From Ascidia mentula (lineage: Eukaryota > Chordata > Ascidiacea > Phlebobranchia > Ascidiidae): a stretch of 64,000 nt of DNA. The notes beneath the pieces were generated by a model, which made no database searches, was not told the DNA's origin, and saw only the letters and a list, made by a program, of their open reading frames with translations. The position numbers and the translations under genes are program-made. The DNA is taken from NCBI GenBank assembly GCA_947561715.1, contig OX387201.1:7210001-7274000 (forward strand), read 5' to 3'. Positions within the stretch are counted from its first letter, which is position 1; each line of letters starts with the position of its first letter. Positions 32,701-44,112 of this stretch are shown in pieces.

Positions 32701-34521
32701 ACGAATCGTGGAAAGTTCGAGAACTGAAGCGAATTAAACGCGATCGCGATGAGAGAGAAAAGTAAGTTGTTGTTGTCACGATTTCTTCATAATAAAGGCC
32801 AGTATAAGCTAGTATAGGACCCTGACGTGAACATTGGTAACCGACAAGCGTGAATATCGACAATACAGGCTTTGCTGTATAAGTATTTGATCTTATTTTG
32901 TAAAGAAGATGTAATTTCATTGAGCTAAACTTTACTTGCGTTGGGCATTTGTTGTTGGCTATATAAACTTTCAACCATCTACAAAATGAATAAATTTGTG
33001 ATGTAGTCAACGTACATATCTTTCCAAACACGTAAGCAATTGTGTGTACCACGCATAAAATTGTCGCCGCAAGTTAAATCATGGATTTCTTCGTCACGAC
33101 TCCTCAGCCTTCACTAACCAAGGATCGCCCCACTGCGCAGGCTCTTTATATTTGGCGAGCACAGCTCTAATATTCTGATCATAAGGTTTACAGGCAATGC
33201 TAACCTCCCAACATGCGCCAAGACCACCAATAATTATTTCATCTTTTTGTTTCCAGCATCGAAAAGGAGAGGGAGGAGATAGAGAGGATGAGGAATATGA
33301 CGGAGGAAGAACGGCGCGCTGAGTTAAGAAACAATCCGCGCGTTGTTCCCAACCAGGCGCCCAAGGGAAAATACAAGTTCCTGCAGAAGTATTACCATCG
33401 CGGAGCCTTCTACATGGTAAATTTTTTGCACAAAAAAAATTGAAGCAGCCTTTTTAGGAATCTTTTTAATAATGATTGCATGTTTTTTATGCGTCAGCTT
33501 TTTTGATCTCTGGACTTCGCTCCAAGTTAACTTTTTTTTGGCAATACGCATATATTTGTCTTACGTGAATGGACACGTTTGTTTTGGAATGTATAATTTG
33601 CCGTTGGGACGTCGCTGGTGTTCTCGTATTCAACACTTGGTTTTAATTTGCTTTCGATCCCTAGAAACCAAAAAAATCACCTGATACAGGAAAGCCTGAT
33701 ATTTTTAACATAAAACAATATTTTTTTGAAATTTTATTAAATATTTGTTTGCAAAATTCAAAATTTCAGTCCAAGCTATTTTTACAACAAATATCGTCAT
33801 ATTTTCGTCACAGAACGAGGAGGAACAGGTGTTGGGTCGAGATTACACTGCCCCCACCCTGGAAGATCACTTTGACAAAACAATTCTTCCTAAGGTTATG
33901 CAGGTAAGTCACCAACACGTTCGTAATACAACAGTTATAAGTTGCACGAAAGAGTTTTTTGACCGTGAAAAATCTGCCCGCATCGACTTTAGTGTTTTTA
34001 TCAAAAGCGTTTGTGTGGTAATGTTTGAAACAAGGTGTTTCTGAATACCACACTTTATGGCAGGAATCACCTTTGTAAATGGCATTGAGAAGCACTTTAA
34101 GCTAGTGGTTACAAGGTTAACAGAAACACTTTGTTTCAAACATTTTCTGTCGGCTAATTGCTGTTGCGGGTTTCAAGACAGTGCCACATAAGGGGCTATA
34201 TTCTGTCCACTTTAGAGATCAAGCGTTCGTGGGGATCTACAAAAAAAAGTTAAAACCATTCGAACTTAAAGTTGTTTCAAACCAGTCGTTCCCGAAAACT
34301 TGGCTTCTACTGTGATGTCAACCAACTCCCCTTTCTCACAGGTGAAAAATTTCGGTCGTTCGGGACGAACAAAATACACGCATTTGGTCGATCAAGACAC
34401 AACACAATTCGACTCGCCCTGGACGCAAGAGGTCGCTGGAACCAACCGTTTCATGGCGAACCGAGGTGGTGGCATGGGACAGAACTTCATACGACCGTCG
34501 AAAAAGAAAGGTGAAACGTGA
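29705..34521 (+). CDS. MFAP1: Microfibrillar-associated protein 1, spliceosome B-complex protein
   Basis: Ten exons give 476 aa: 29705-29801, 30072-30184, 30560-30705, 31039-31189, 31642-31853, 32303-32411, 32589-32761, 33257-33416, 33814-33903 and 34342-34521. Despite its name, MFAP1 is a nuclear pre-mRNA splicing factor that contacts PRPF38A in the B complex. Visible marks are [12 protein letters not shown] at the N-terminus, an acidic and Arg-rich middle (repeated SDEE and DEE runs, RRRVHEP), then the conserved C-terminal half. That half has [51 protein letters not shown] and [17 protein letters not shown], ending near GGMGQNF. Length is close to human (439 aa), with extra acidic residues. 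Intron 31854-32302 ends in an LTR-like fragment. Confidence 0.97.
32138..32290 (+). mobile_element. Candidate solo LTR fragment of a Ty3/Gypsy-type retroelement (fossil)
   Basis: A segment of about 135 bp begins TGTAGCG and ends CGCTTTA with imperfect inverted ends. It holds an AATAAA near its 3' side and is followed directly by GTGGTGACCCGACGC, which resembles the leader after the LTR of Gypsy-type elements. It lies in MFAP1 intron 5, just upstream of the splice acceptor at 32302. No internal genes are present. It would be a short remnant; age cannot be judged. Confidence 0.35.
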
Positions 34522-34947
34522 CGTCGCCACCACTGGGTGGCGTATGTTGAATGGACATCCCGGTTACCGGGGCCGTCGTGCCTGGGGCACGAACAAAAAC
34601 CCAACAATGAGTCTTGCGTTTTTATTCTCTTTTTTTACGCCTGTCTGCGGGTTTGATGTCGCAGCTTCACTGTCATGATTATTTTAAAGCATATGAATGG
34701 AAATAATTCATGAAGGTAGTTTTTCTTTGAGCTTGCTTCCAAACCTTACGCAAATAAGATGATAATTGGAAGCATAATAGGTTTTATTGCGATACTCGAC
34801 TTGTTTAATACACCACTTTACTCTGACTTGGTGCACTCTATGAAAGGTCAATAAGGCTGTAGAAACGGAAAGGAAAGAGCATTATCCTATGTAGAAAGTG
34901 GCAGTGGTGCAGACGACCAAGGACACAATAATTGGAAATGAACGTCA
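34522..34947. other. Convergent 3' region between MFAP1 and EF-hand gene
   Basis: Both flanking genes end here, from opposite strands. No other feature was recognised. Confidence 0.5.
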
Positions 34948-37900
34948 TCAGATGCTCCGTTCTGTTGATAATGGGTTGCTTACGATAGTTGAGTGTGTTA
35001 GAGTGAAGAGAGGAAGGTAGGTGAGGAAATCGAGCACATCCATGCACGTCAGATGTTGCCACGCCTTTCGAACCTACAACAGGTACATACTTTAAAACAA
35101 GTTCTCTGCCTTGATTTTGACGTAGAAGAGGAACATAAAACCACACCGCAAATTGCTTTGGGGATTTTGCGTTGATGTTGTTCTCTTACTAAAGGATCAG
35201 CCCAGACCTAATGCGTAAACTGTGTAGGCATTTTTACGTGCGGCTAAACTATCACGTGTTATGTACATTCGTTGTACCTGACATTATGAAATGCATGCTT
35301 ACCTGGTGATGCTATTCCTGTGGAAAATACCGCAACTTTGCATTTAATCGCACAACAATGGTAAATAAGACATACACTGCATTTGTCGTGCTGAAACGTT
35401 TTAGACCGAAACCGCGGAACCACGAAATTACCTGCAGTTCGTGTTGCGGCGAAATACCGCCAGCATGCAGCTCAATCCACAAATTGTCAAGTGATATTGT
35501 GTTGTTTCCTTTGTCGTCAACGTGACTTTCAAACAAATTCTTGGCCTTCCACATCACGACGTCGGCTTTACTTAAGTCCATTTCGGCGATAAGGTTGCGC
35601 GTAAAGTCGCTGAAAACGGAAAGCAAGACAATAAATTTTAAAAGGCACATTGAGATGGTGTTTTTACGTAACCTTTGTATTTCTTAAGGAATCACTTTGG
35701 TAAAGGCCCATAGTTACAGTGGTTACGACTTTCAGGCATTTTACGATATTGCCAATATTGTTCAACGTAAATTTAAAGAGTTTTTAAATATATATTGCAT
35801 GAGCTTGTATGGGTTTCATTTTCCAAATATGTAACTTACTCTAACGTTGCAATGCGCTGCATCAGTGACACTATGATTGAAAAGAGATGAAAGTCAATGC
35901 TTCCAGCAAACACATTGTAGTTGGCCATTTCCAGGATCTGCAATTTTAGGTCGTTAAAAGTGCAGACTATTTCTATTATTCTACACTGGATAAAAATAAC
36001 TTACCCTGAAAACGTAGTGAATATCTTCATCAATTGCTTTCTTATTTGGAAACATTTTTCGAATTGCTTTAACGGATTCTTGACAACTCAAGTAACCATC
36101 TTTGTCGCGATCGACCTTGAAATAACAAACATTTAAAAATTTATGCAAATTAAACATCTTCATAATGTCCTTCTCTTACCTTATTAAACGATCTTCTATA
36201 CAAGTCCAATTTCTCCAGGTTAAGAATACAATACTTTGAGAGAAAGTCGTCTGTAACAAAACACATATCATGTTGTTGAGTATTGTTGCGCAATATTTTA
36301 CAACCGCCAACGACAGCAAATTGTTTGTCACCAACAGGATGTGGTAGTCAACAAACTGTACATCAAATGGAACACGTGCATACATTAATGAGCAATTAAC
36401 CGTCATAGTCATAATAAAAGGACACGTAAAAAGTTTCAACCCACCGTCTAGGGGCGTAGTTGGCGTGTTGCCGGGGTTGGGAGGTGGAGGAACGTTCCGC
36501 AACATCTTCATCTTGTCGAATCTTTCACTGACCCGTTTCCTTCGTTCCTCCGCCTGCTTCATTCGCCGCAGTTCGTCCAGTACCGCCTGGTCCCTGATGA
36601 CGTATGTTCTATATGATTTCGAAACTACCCGTGTACTCATTACGCAAAGGATTTTACCTTACTGCCTTGCCCCTGCTCCTGCGGCTACCTTCAGACGGAG
36701 TGGGCGACGAGCTGTGAACCTCGATAAGACTTCGCAACGATTTCACAGACTTTCCGCTGCCCTGGCGGCCTGCAACAATTAAGACATGTAATATTGCGAT
36801 ACTGTTGTTTCCAGGCATTGTAAATTTAAAAGAACTCTCAGTTAAAAGGCACATCCACGTAGCTTTTGTGCCAGAAGGGGAATTCCTTTAAAAAAGACAC
36901 GTAATTACTGCGGAAACAAACCATTATTTTCACTTATTCCATTTTACCCTTGTAAGTAGGTGGTGGAACAATTGACGTTTTACGAGTGGTTGAACCAGTG
37001 GCGGTCGATGAGTCGCTTTCACTGCCTCCGTCCTCAACTTTCGTGATTGGAACTGCCACTGGAGGGCGCGCGCGACGTTTTGGCGGTGGTGGCTTTCCTC
37101 GCATTTTACCTGAAAACCCCATTAAACTGGACCTTGGGGTAGCAAAGTAAGTGCTACGCGTACGCTAGAACTCTACCACGTTTTAAAGTATGCACAACAC
37201 TAAATCATATGTGTTAGGAGACTAGGTCAGAACTAACAGCTACAAGCAAGCAACATATGTCTCACGAGGAAAAAGCACAGGAGACGAAGCGCGGCTGCGG
37301 AGACTCGATTCGGATTCACTGACGATCACGGCGACGTAAGAATCACCTGAGGACTCTGCAACGATCATTTAGTGATAATAATTCTTGGGTGTTGTAAATA
37401 TTTAAGTTAACACGTTTTGTGCCTTGACATAAAAGTCTCGAAGACATCTCTATGTAAATTACGAACAATACTTCATTGGAAAACAAATCTGAATTACTAC
37501 ACTCCAAGACAAAGTTGCTTTCTACAATTTTGCCATAAAGCTTTTACATGGTTGAGAAAATTTTTCATTTAAAAGCAAAATAGGCTACAAAGACTTTCAT
37601 TTTTAAGCATTTAGGCAATTTTTAAAGCATGAGGGAAAACCCATGGATTTTATGTGACCTCCTGCAGTTGATGCCTCGTCATCGCTTCGATCAGTGGAAA
37701 CTTTTCCGCCCTCAACGACGACAGCGTCATGTTCGTTTGCGTCACCGACACCGAACGAATCGTGAGTAAGCTGATTTTCATCGATTTGGTTCGACTGTTC
37801 ATCAGATTCATCGTTCCGCTCGCCAGGCCTCGTTACGTCAGCGTTGCTATAGTCACTTGGCTGATTTTCGGTAATTACGTCTGATTGAGTGTCGCTTTGT

Positions 37901-40900
37901 ATCTCTTCAAGCATTTTTGATTGCTCTACGCAGTCGCTAACGTCTTGCAGGTCTACGTGACATGCAACTACGCTTATTTCAATAACGCCACGTTTCGTTA
38001 GGGTTTGTATCTCTAACTTTTGCACAATGCAGGTTGTAAAGAGCATGCAATATTTTGTAGGATTACTGTTAATTTATTTTATCTACAGCTACTGGCATGG
38101 GCATATACGGCATAAGCTAAACCGCCAGGTCGCATTCGCTTCGGCAGAATTGCATTGGCCACCGCAGTGATCGTGTAAATTTCCAATTTGTGAAGTCAAA
38201 GCAAACAAATACAATAATTTGCCGAAACTACAAGAGAACCTCGTGGTTTGCCAGTGCACTTCATTAGTAGAATATATACGTTACAGAACCATTCAACGAT
38301 TAATAATGCAATGCAGCACCTTGGTTAAGAGCGTCACTGCCCTCCGTGTAACCACTTTCAGCCGTGTACACACTTTCCCTTCGTGATGGCAGAGGCGAAA
38401 AATCGATGGGGTCGCAACCTGAAATCATCAAGTTCCCATCGTAACACTCGCCCAATAGATTTGTAACACGTCGTCACAACTGAACGTACCTCTATCGACG
38501 GTTGTGACAATTTTATGTGGTACAAGGATCGCTGTTTCCATTGACGATTTTGTGTAGGGAGTGCTTGTTCTCGATTGAACAACGGCGACACTAAATGCGC
38601 CATAGTTAAAGATTTTATATAATTCCTATAAGAGGTGCAAAAATTGTCAATTACCTGGGGCTGCTTACTACGGATACAGTCTCGTCGGTCATTGTGGCGT
38701 TATCAATCATCCACTGATATTTTCGGTCCTTTTCATTCGGTAGCACCAACTTTACTGACGCTCCTCTTTCCTGTATCGGGTCTGGCTGCTTTTGATCTAA
38801 AACGCGGTTAAAATATTAGGGCGGATCATCGAGTAAGCTCACTGTTCGCATATAGTCAACAGTACATAATGCTTCGGGTAGACCATCGTTTAGGTCTTAA
38901 CTAAAGTTTTTTGTTACATTTTTTGCAAGCAAAATCAGCAACATTAGGATTAGCCGCGAATTTAATTGCACATAACAAATATGTACTATCCACCAAAGAC
39001 ATTCAATAAAAACTTGGTCACTGTACACTGTAATCACTGAAAAGTTTCAAAACCCTGTTTTTTAAGACATACGTATGTTTTTCGGTGGCCGCAACCAGGG
39101 CCGCTTGATATCCCGGTTTGTTTTCGATTTAAACGGGTCTTTGGGTATTGTAAGTGGTTTTCGCTTTCTGCGTTTCAGTTTTTCCGCTGGGACCAGAGAC
39201 CTCTCCTCGTTATCCTCGCGCCCGCGCTTCTTGTGGTGAAGGAAATACCTGGATTGCCGTGAAAACAAACCTTATGGCAGAGTTCAATTGGATTTGCTCT
39301 GGTTTATACCTCGGACACAGGGAGGGAATCCAGTTACGGACTTCCCAGTGCAAGTTGTTGTGAAAAAAGTCGTGATGACGACAACACACCGGCAAGTATT
39401 TCGTCGTTACTGTTGTGGACTTGCCAAAGTGGAAGTACTCAATTCGCTGCCTCTGCAAGGTCAATGTTATGTATGTAAATACGAAACCGATGCCCTCGTT
39501 TCGGTATGTAACAAAGGATGTGTTAAATTGGTGATCAGAATCTTAAAATATTTTGTGACGGACTTGATGGACATATACCCATCAAGCTATTACAGGTACA
39601 AACCGAACCACAGTCTTTACGACACGTTCCAAAGCGTAATTACATCACAACGATATCAAGAAAATTGAAAATTTGAGGTTGCCAACAACCGTGCTAAAGA
39701 CACCGACAACACACTTACGCGGGGATTAATTTAATCCCTCGCGGCATTCAAGGGGTGACGGCTTTGTAAAAACAACCTATCCGATAAATCCGAGCATCTT
39801 TATGGTCGCGTGCTACTGTTTGTTTTGATGTCAGCGCGTGTTTTTGAACATCCACAAGGACTTGATTGAATTGAGGAGAAATAAATCCACGGGGCGTAAG
39901 ACGACATTTTCACAGTCACAAATCGATTTGCCAATCCAGTATTTCCCTATTTTGCATTCATCGCGGAATTGACAACGGAACGAAAGCAAGATTATTAAAC
40001 AAACACAGCTAAGAAGCAAAGGCATCTCTATGTCGTCTTTCCTCTTTTCTTTTTACAACACCCATGCTAAATCAAAGATAAGCATTGAAAAAAAAATTTT
40101 GCGTGTGAATTTCCGGTTTAAACCAATCACACCCATTGGAGATTGTCCTATGTTGACACAAGTAGGACTCCAATTTCTTACCGTGTTCTGTGAAATCCAC
40201 GCACCAAGACGTGGAATCCACATCAACGAATCTCTCGGCATTTTCGCCTCGTCCTTGTGCAGCTGGTTGTAAGGCTTGGCGTCAAGTCCCATCGTGTAGT
40301 GCGAAATCCTACTTTGAAGGCCCCGCGATCGGGATCCGGGCGTTTGTCGGGATTTAGGCCTCGCACCTCTTGGGAAATAACATTTTGCTATTGACAGGAG
40401 GTTACAGTACATACTTCATAAGGTGTATGCTCTTATGGCGCAAAAACCTTTAACACAATCCCAAACTGTTTTGAAATGTCAAATGCAATTTTAAAATGGT
40501 TGGAAATACAGTGTAACGTTTTTAAAATATCTTTAGTTTTCAATAAAATATAATTGTACAACGACGACATTGCTGCACTTAAAGAATAAGGGCAAACGGT
40601 AGATGGGTTTGTTGAAATTAAAACTTACTGGTCGTCTGCCGAATTGAGGTATCTTAAAATGGAGTACTGTTCGCATATCTGTAAAAAAAATTCCAACGTC
40701 AGACATGACTAACCCAGGCAAAGTTTAATATCCGCCGTCTTTCAAAAACATTTGAACACGATACTTTAAATTGAAAATACCACATGAAGAGCTTGGCGAC
40801 GGCTCGTAAACCTTTAGATTGGGCGTAAATATAATAAACCATCCAGTGTCTGTTCGTTTCGCGTTTTTTAAAATAACCGCACAGCAGGTCATGGAACCTT

Positions 40901-42228
40901 TTGGACGGGCACAGGGCACCTGTGACGTCTCGGGCCACTAATGCTTCGTCGCACAATCGAAACCCCTGTCGTGCCTTGTTTAGGCAACAGACTTAACATG
41001 GAACACGCGGCGTTGTGGTGGGTTGTACACAGTTACTGTCGTCCGGCCGTCATGTTGTTTAGGGGTTTGTTTGAAGGTCGCGTTTGTGCGTTTATTATTA
41101 GCAACCGGAGGTATAAGGTTACTATGGACTTGCACCATCCTAACGAGCGCAATGCAACCTGTTCAGTGCGCTTAGAGGTACGATGATAGTATTTTAAATG
41201 CACAACACTTTACAATCAAAGTGTACAAATTCATTATTTTGATACCGTACATACTCGTGCTAATGTTTACATACGTCTCACCAAAAGCTTGTGAGAATCC
41301 TGTTTCTTTACTTGTTAAAACAAGTTTTGAAGATTCGCAAAAACAAAAAAAACTATGCATGTTAAAAAATACGGGGTGGAGCAGGTGCATGTTTTGCAGC
41401 ACGCACAGGTCGCTCTGCTATATCAACACATCACGTCACCTACTACAATGTTATGTCATCCACTGTTTTCTATCAAACCTTCAAAACATCCGCTTCGTCG
41501 AACCCCGGGCTAGTCTGTTTCCTTTGCTTGATAAACGCGTCTCTTAGCAGCTGGTTATTGGTGTTGGGGGGTAGGTTTGATTGGGTGTCGCAGGCGTCTG
41601 GCGAAGAAATGGAACAAACCGGGATGACTTTTGCCCTGTGTCTGTACTTGCCAACTGTGGGAGGGGCTTTCAGCTCTGGAAAGTTGACGGCGTTTTCTCG
41701 GAACGCTGACAGCCTGTAGTCGCACTTCTGCTCTGTGAAAATCACGCACTGACACATAACATACATTGTATGGGTTGACAATGCCAAACATAAGTTAATT
41801 GTTTGCGACTGGAACGGACTGCTGTTCTCTGCTTTTTATTGTCTTGATTTTCCACAAGATTCACTTTATCCAAACTATACTAAAAAAAAATCATCGAATC
41901 ACGCACGTTTTACATTGAAAAAGAAAAGGCAAACACAGCTTGCATGACAGTTATTGTAATAAACAAATAACTATTTACCAGGCATCTTTTCCCGTTTTTT
42001 CACATTGATCACAGGCAACTTGACGACTTGCTCCCCTGGACTAACAGGTTCGTCATCCTTGATCAGTCCGTTTTCTTGGCGCGCTACCAGCAGTCGAAGT
42101 CTGTTAATGTCTCGCGGTGGACTCAAATCACTGTACATCGCCATGCGATTATCACGAAAAGAAACTGATACATTTTCAGCGTTGCCAACTCCAACGTCGG
42201 GAAGCTTGTTCCGATAAGCGAGATACAT
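34948..42228 (-). CDS. Large EF-hand protein, 20 exons, family not recognised
   Basis: Exons (5' to 3'): 41979-42228, 41479-41732, 41373-41414, 40758-40919, 40629-40678, 40182-40368, 39310-39452, 39073-39248, 38655-38796, 38490-38590, 38320-38418, 37659-38012, 36948-37109, 36658-36769, 36445-36608, 36180-36250, 36005-36115, 35840-35937, 35432-35609 and 34948-35073. All phases agree and the sum is 993 aa. The first two thirds are polar, with basic patches (KRRKRKPL) and an acidic segment in exon 12. Then come PPPPKRR, a charged helix (ELRRMKQAEERRKRVSERF) and one canonical EF-hand loop DRDKDGYLSCQE (about residue 825). A mostly helical C-terminus ends in DVLDFLTYLPLF. It is probably a cytoskeletal or ciliary calcium sensor, which is inference only. 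Exon 4 is also open in a second frame, and the true start may lie upstream of 42228. Confidence 0.7.
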
Positions 42229-43272
42229 GTTTCTGACGAGATAACGGTTACGCCTCCCGTATAAAATGCGCGAACAACCTCGAAAGGAGTGGTCTAGTTA
42301 CTCAAGCGCACTGTAGCCAAATGTGTATCAAAGCGAACAGTCCATGCGGCGAGTTCGGCAACGACGTAAAAACGAACGCCTTTTGTGGAGCGATCGCGTA
42401 CAATAACGCGTTAGCCAGGGTCCACAGCATAACCGTGTACGCCTGAAAGCAAAGCAAATAGTAAAGTTATTGCTTCCCGACAATAAACGTGCTGCGGTTC
42501 GGCGACCCTTTTCGTAATACACCCTTTCACATGAACTTGCGCGTAAAAAGAGATGTAGCATTTCAGACTTGATCCTGTCAATTCACACCAAGTACACGTG
42601 AAGCACCTCAAAGAAAAAATGTCATAAAGCTTTGGGTGTTTTGATTTGCTCCAACGCACATTCTTTGTTTCTTACTTGAATGGATTGTTTCATCAACAAA
42701 GCTTGTTTGTTTTCCTTTCTTTATTGTGGAATACTATTTAGCCACTGTTTCGTATGTTGAGATTATTGGGGTCTACTGGAGTTTACCAATGAAACCTAAA
42801 AATGCAGGTTTGATTTCAACGAAACCTACTGCCAATGTGCATTTGAAACATATTTCTTCTATCACGTTTATTGAGATGAAAACACAGTTTTTTCCAAACA
42901 ACGCATATACTACTAAGCAAACACACACTTTTTAGAAGAAAATAGAATATTGCACAATTAGATGCTGAATTTCGTATCATATGGAACTGAAGACTTGGAG
43001 ATGCACAGTGCATGGCAACAGAAATTAACAAAAGTCAACATGGAGGACACACTAAACCGCGACCTTTAGCAATAAACACAATATTGATCGGTAAGCGTTA
43101 AAACGTCCCAAGCATTGTCTGTTTTCATTGCTTCGTTTTCATAACCGAAAGATATGCATTCTGACTTGCGAATTCACCGACTTCCAGCCTTTTTCTATCC
43201 CTTGTGTTGAACATCCTGTCAGCCAACATGCTCAGTCGTTTTAGCCCTGGAACAATCGACTGTGCAGGAACA
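42229..43272. other. Region between EF-hand gene and LRR gene, with an unexplained open stretch
   Basis: On the minus strand a frame at about 42302-42440 follows a good splice acceptor (TTGCTTTCAG) and reads as a hydrophobic peptide (AYTVMLWTLANALLYAIA...) ending in TGA. It could be an upstream exon of the EF-hand gene or chance. The rest is AT-rich without features. Confidence 0.35.
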
Positions 43273-44112
43273 TCACTTCTCGTCATTGTCCTTTTTTAAC
43301 GGCGTACCGTCCGCCATCATGAGCTTGCTACGCAATGAATGGGATACGCAGGCAAGATTGATGGTATCGTCAATGATCACGCGCCGAACGCAGTCACACT
43401 GACTCAGCAGCTTGGGAAAGCTGAGGTGCGCATTTCCGGTCACTGAAATTTCCTCGAGCTCTTTTAACTGGACAATTTCCTGCCCCAGCGACACCAACTG
43501 GTTGTCGTCCAGGTGAAGGTGAGTGAGCTTGATGAGAGAAAACACGGGTGAGGGCACTTGCTTCAGTGCACACGTGTTCAAGGCTAGCTTTTGCAGGTTC
43601 CAAAAGCAACAAATCCCGTCGTCTATTTGAATCCCCTCGTTGCCTCCCAGCGCCAGCACAACTAACTTTGTAAGATGGGTCACCTCGACCGGTAACGACG
43701 TCAACCCGCACCAACCCAGGTCCAGCCACGTGATGTTCGTGAGCTTTTTCAAAGGAATAAAGCTCGTTAGTTGCGGCATGTTGCCCAACCCTAGTACTTG
43801 CAGCTTGTGCAAGTTAGACCAACACCCGGGTATCGTTGTCAACCCGCATCCCCACATGTTAATCGCCTGCAGATCTTCGAGCTTTCCCAACACGTCGGCC
43901 TGTTTTAGTTCGGGATTGTTGTTAAAACTGACTGCCTGCACGTCCCGGAATGCGTAGTACTCGATTTCAGCTATTGCCGGCGGCACGCCGTCCAACTGGC
44001 AATCGTCCAAGTCCAAAGTCTCCAGGCTGAGGTTGGACACATTATCAAGCTCCCATTCCAGCAGCTCAAAGTGTTTCAGTAAGTCGTACATGGTCCACTT
44101 TTCGATATCCAT
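43273..44112 (-). CDS. Small leucine-rich repeat protein, intronless
   Basis: 279 aa from ATG 44112 to the stop at 43273. After an N-terminal helix of about 25 residues (MDIEKWTMYDLLKHFELLEW) come about eight LRR units of typical/SDS22-like kind. Examples are LETLDLDDCQLDGVPPAI, LQVLGLGNMPQLTSF, ITWLDLGWCGLTSLPVEV, LVVLALGGNEGIQI, LQKLALNTCALKQVPSPV and LTHLHLDDNQLVSL. There is no signal peptide, membrane segment or enzyme domain, so it is likely an intracellular binding protein. The short C-terminal cap ends DGTPLKKDNDEK. No specific orthologue is claimed. Confidence 0.85.
   Translation of the reverse strand: MDIEKWTMYDLLKHFELLEWELDNVSNLSLETLDLDDCQLDGVPPAIAEIEYYAFRDVQAVSFNNNPELKQADVLGKLEDLQAINMWGCGLTTIPGCWSNLHKLQVLGLGNMPQLTSFIPLKKLTNITWLDLGWCGLTSLPVEVTHLTKLVVLALGGNEGIQIDDGICCFWNLQKLALNTCALKQVPSPVFSLIKLTHLHLDDNQLVSLGQEIVQLKELEEISVTGNAHLSFPKLLSQCDCVRRVIIDDTINLACVSHSLRSKLMMADGTPLKKDNDEK

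Noticed and set aside
39831-40025. Minus-strand signal-peptide-like frame between EF-hand gene exons
   Set aside because: The flanking exons (ending 40182 and starting 39452) join in phase without it, and it has no usable donor.
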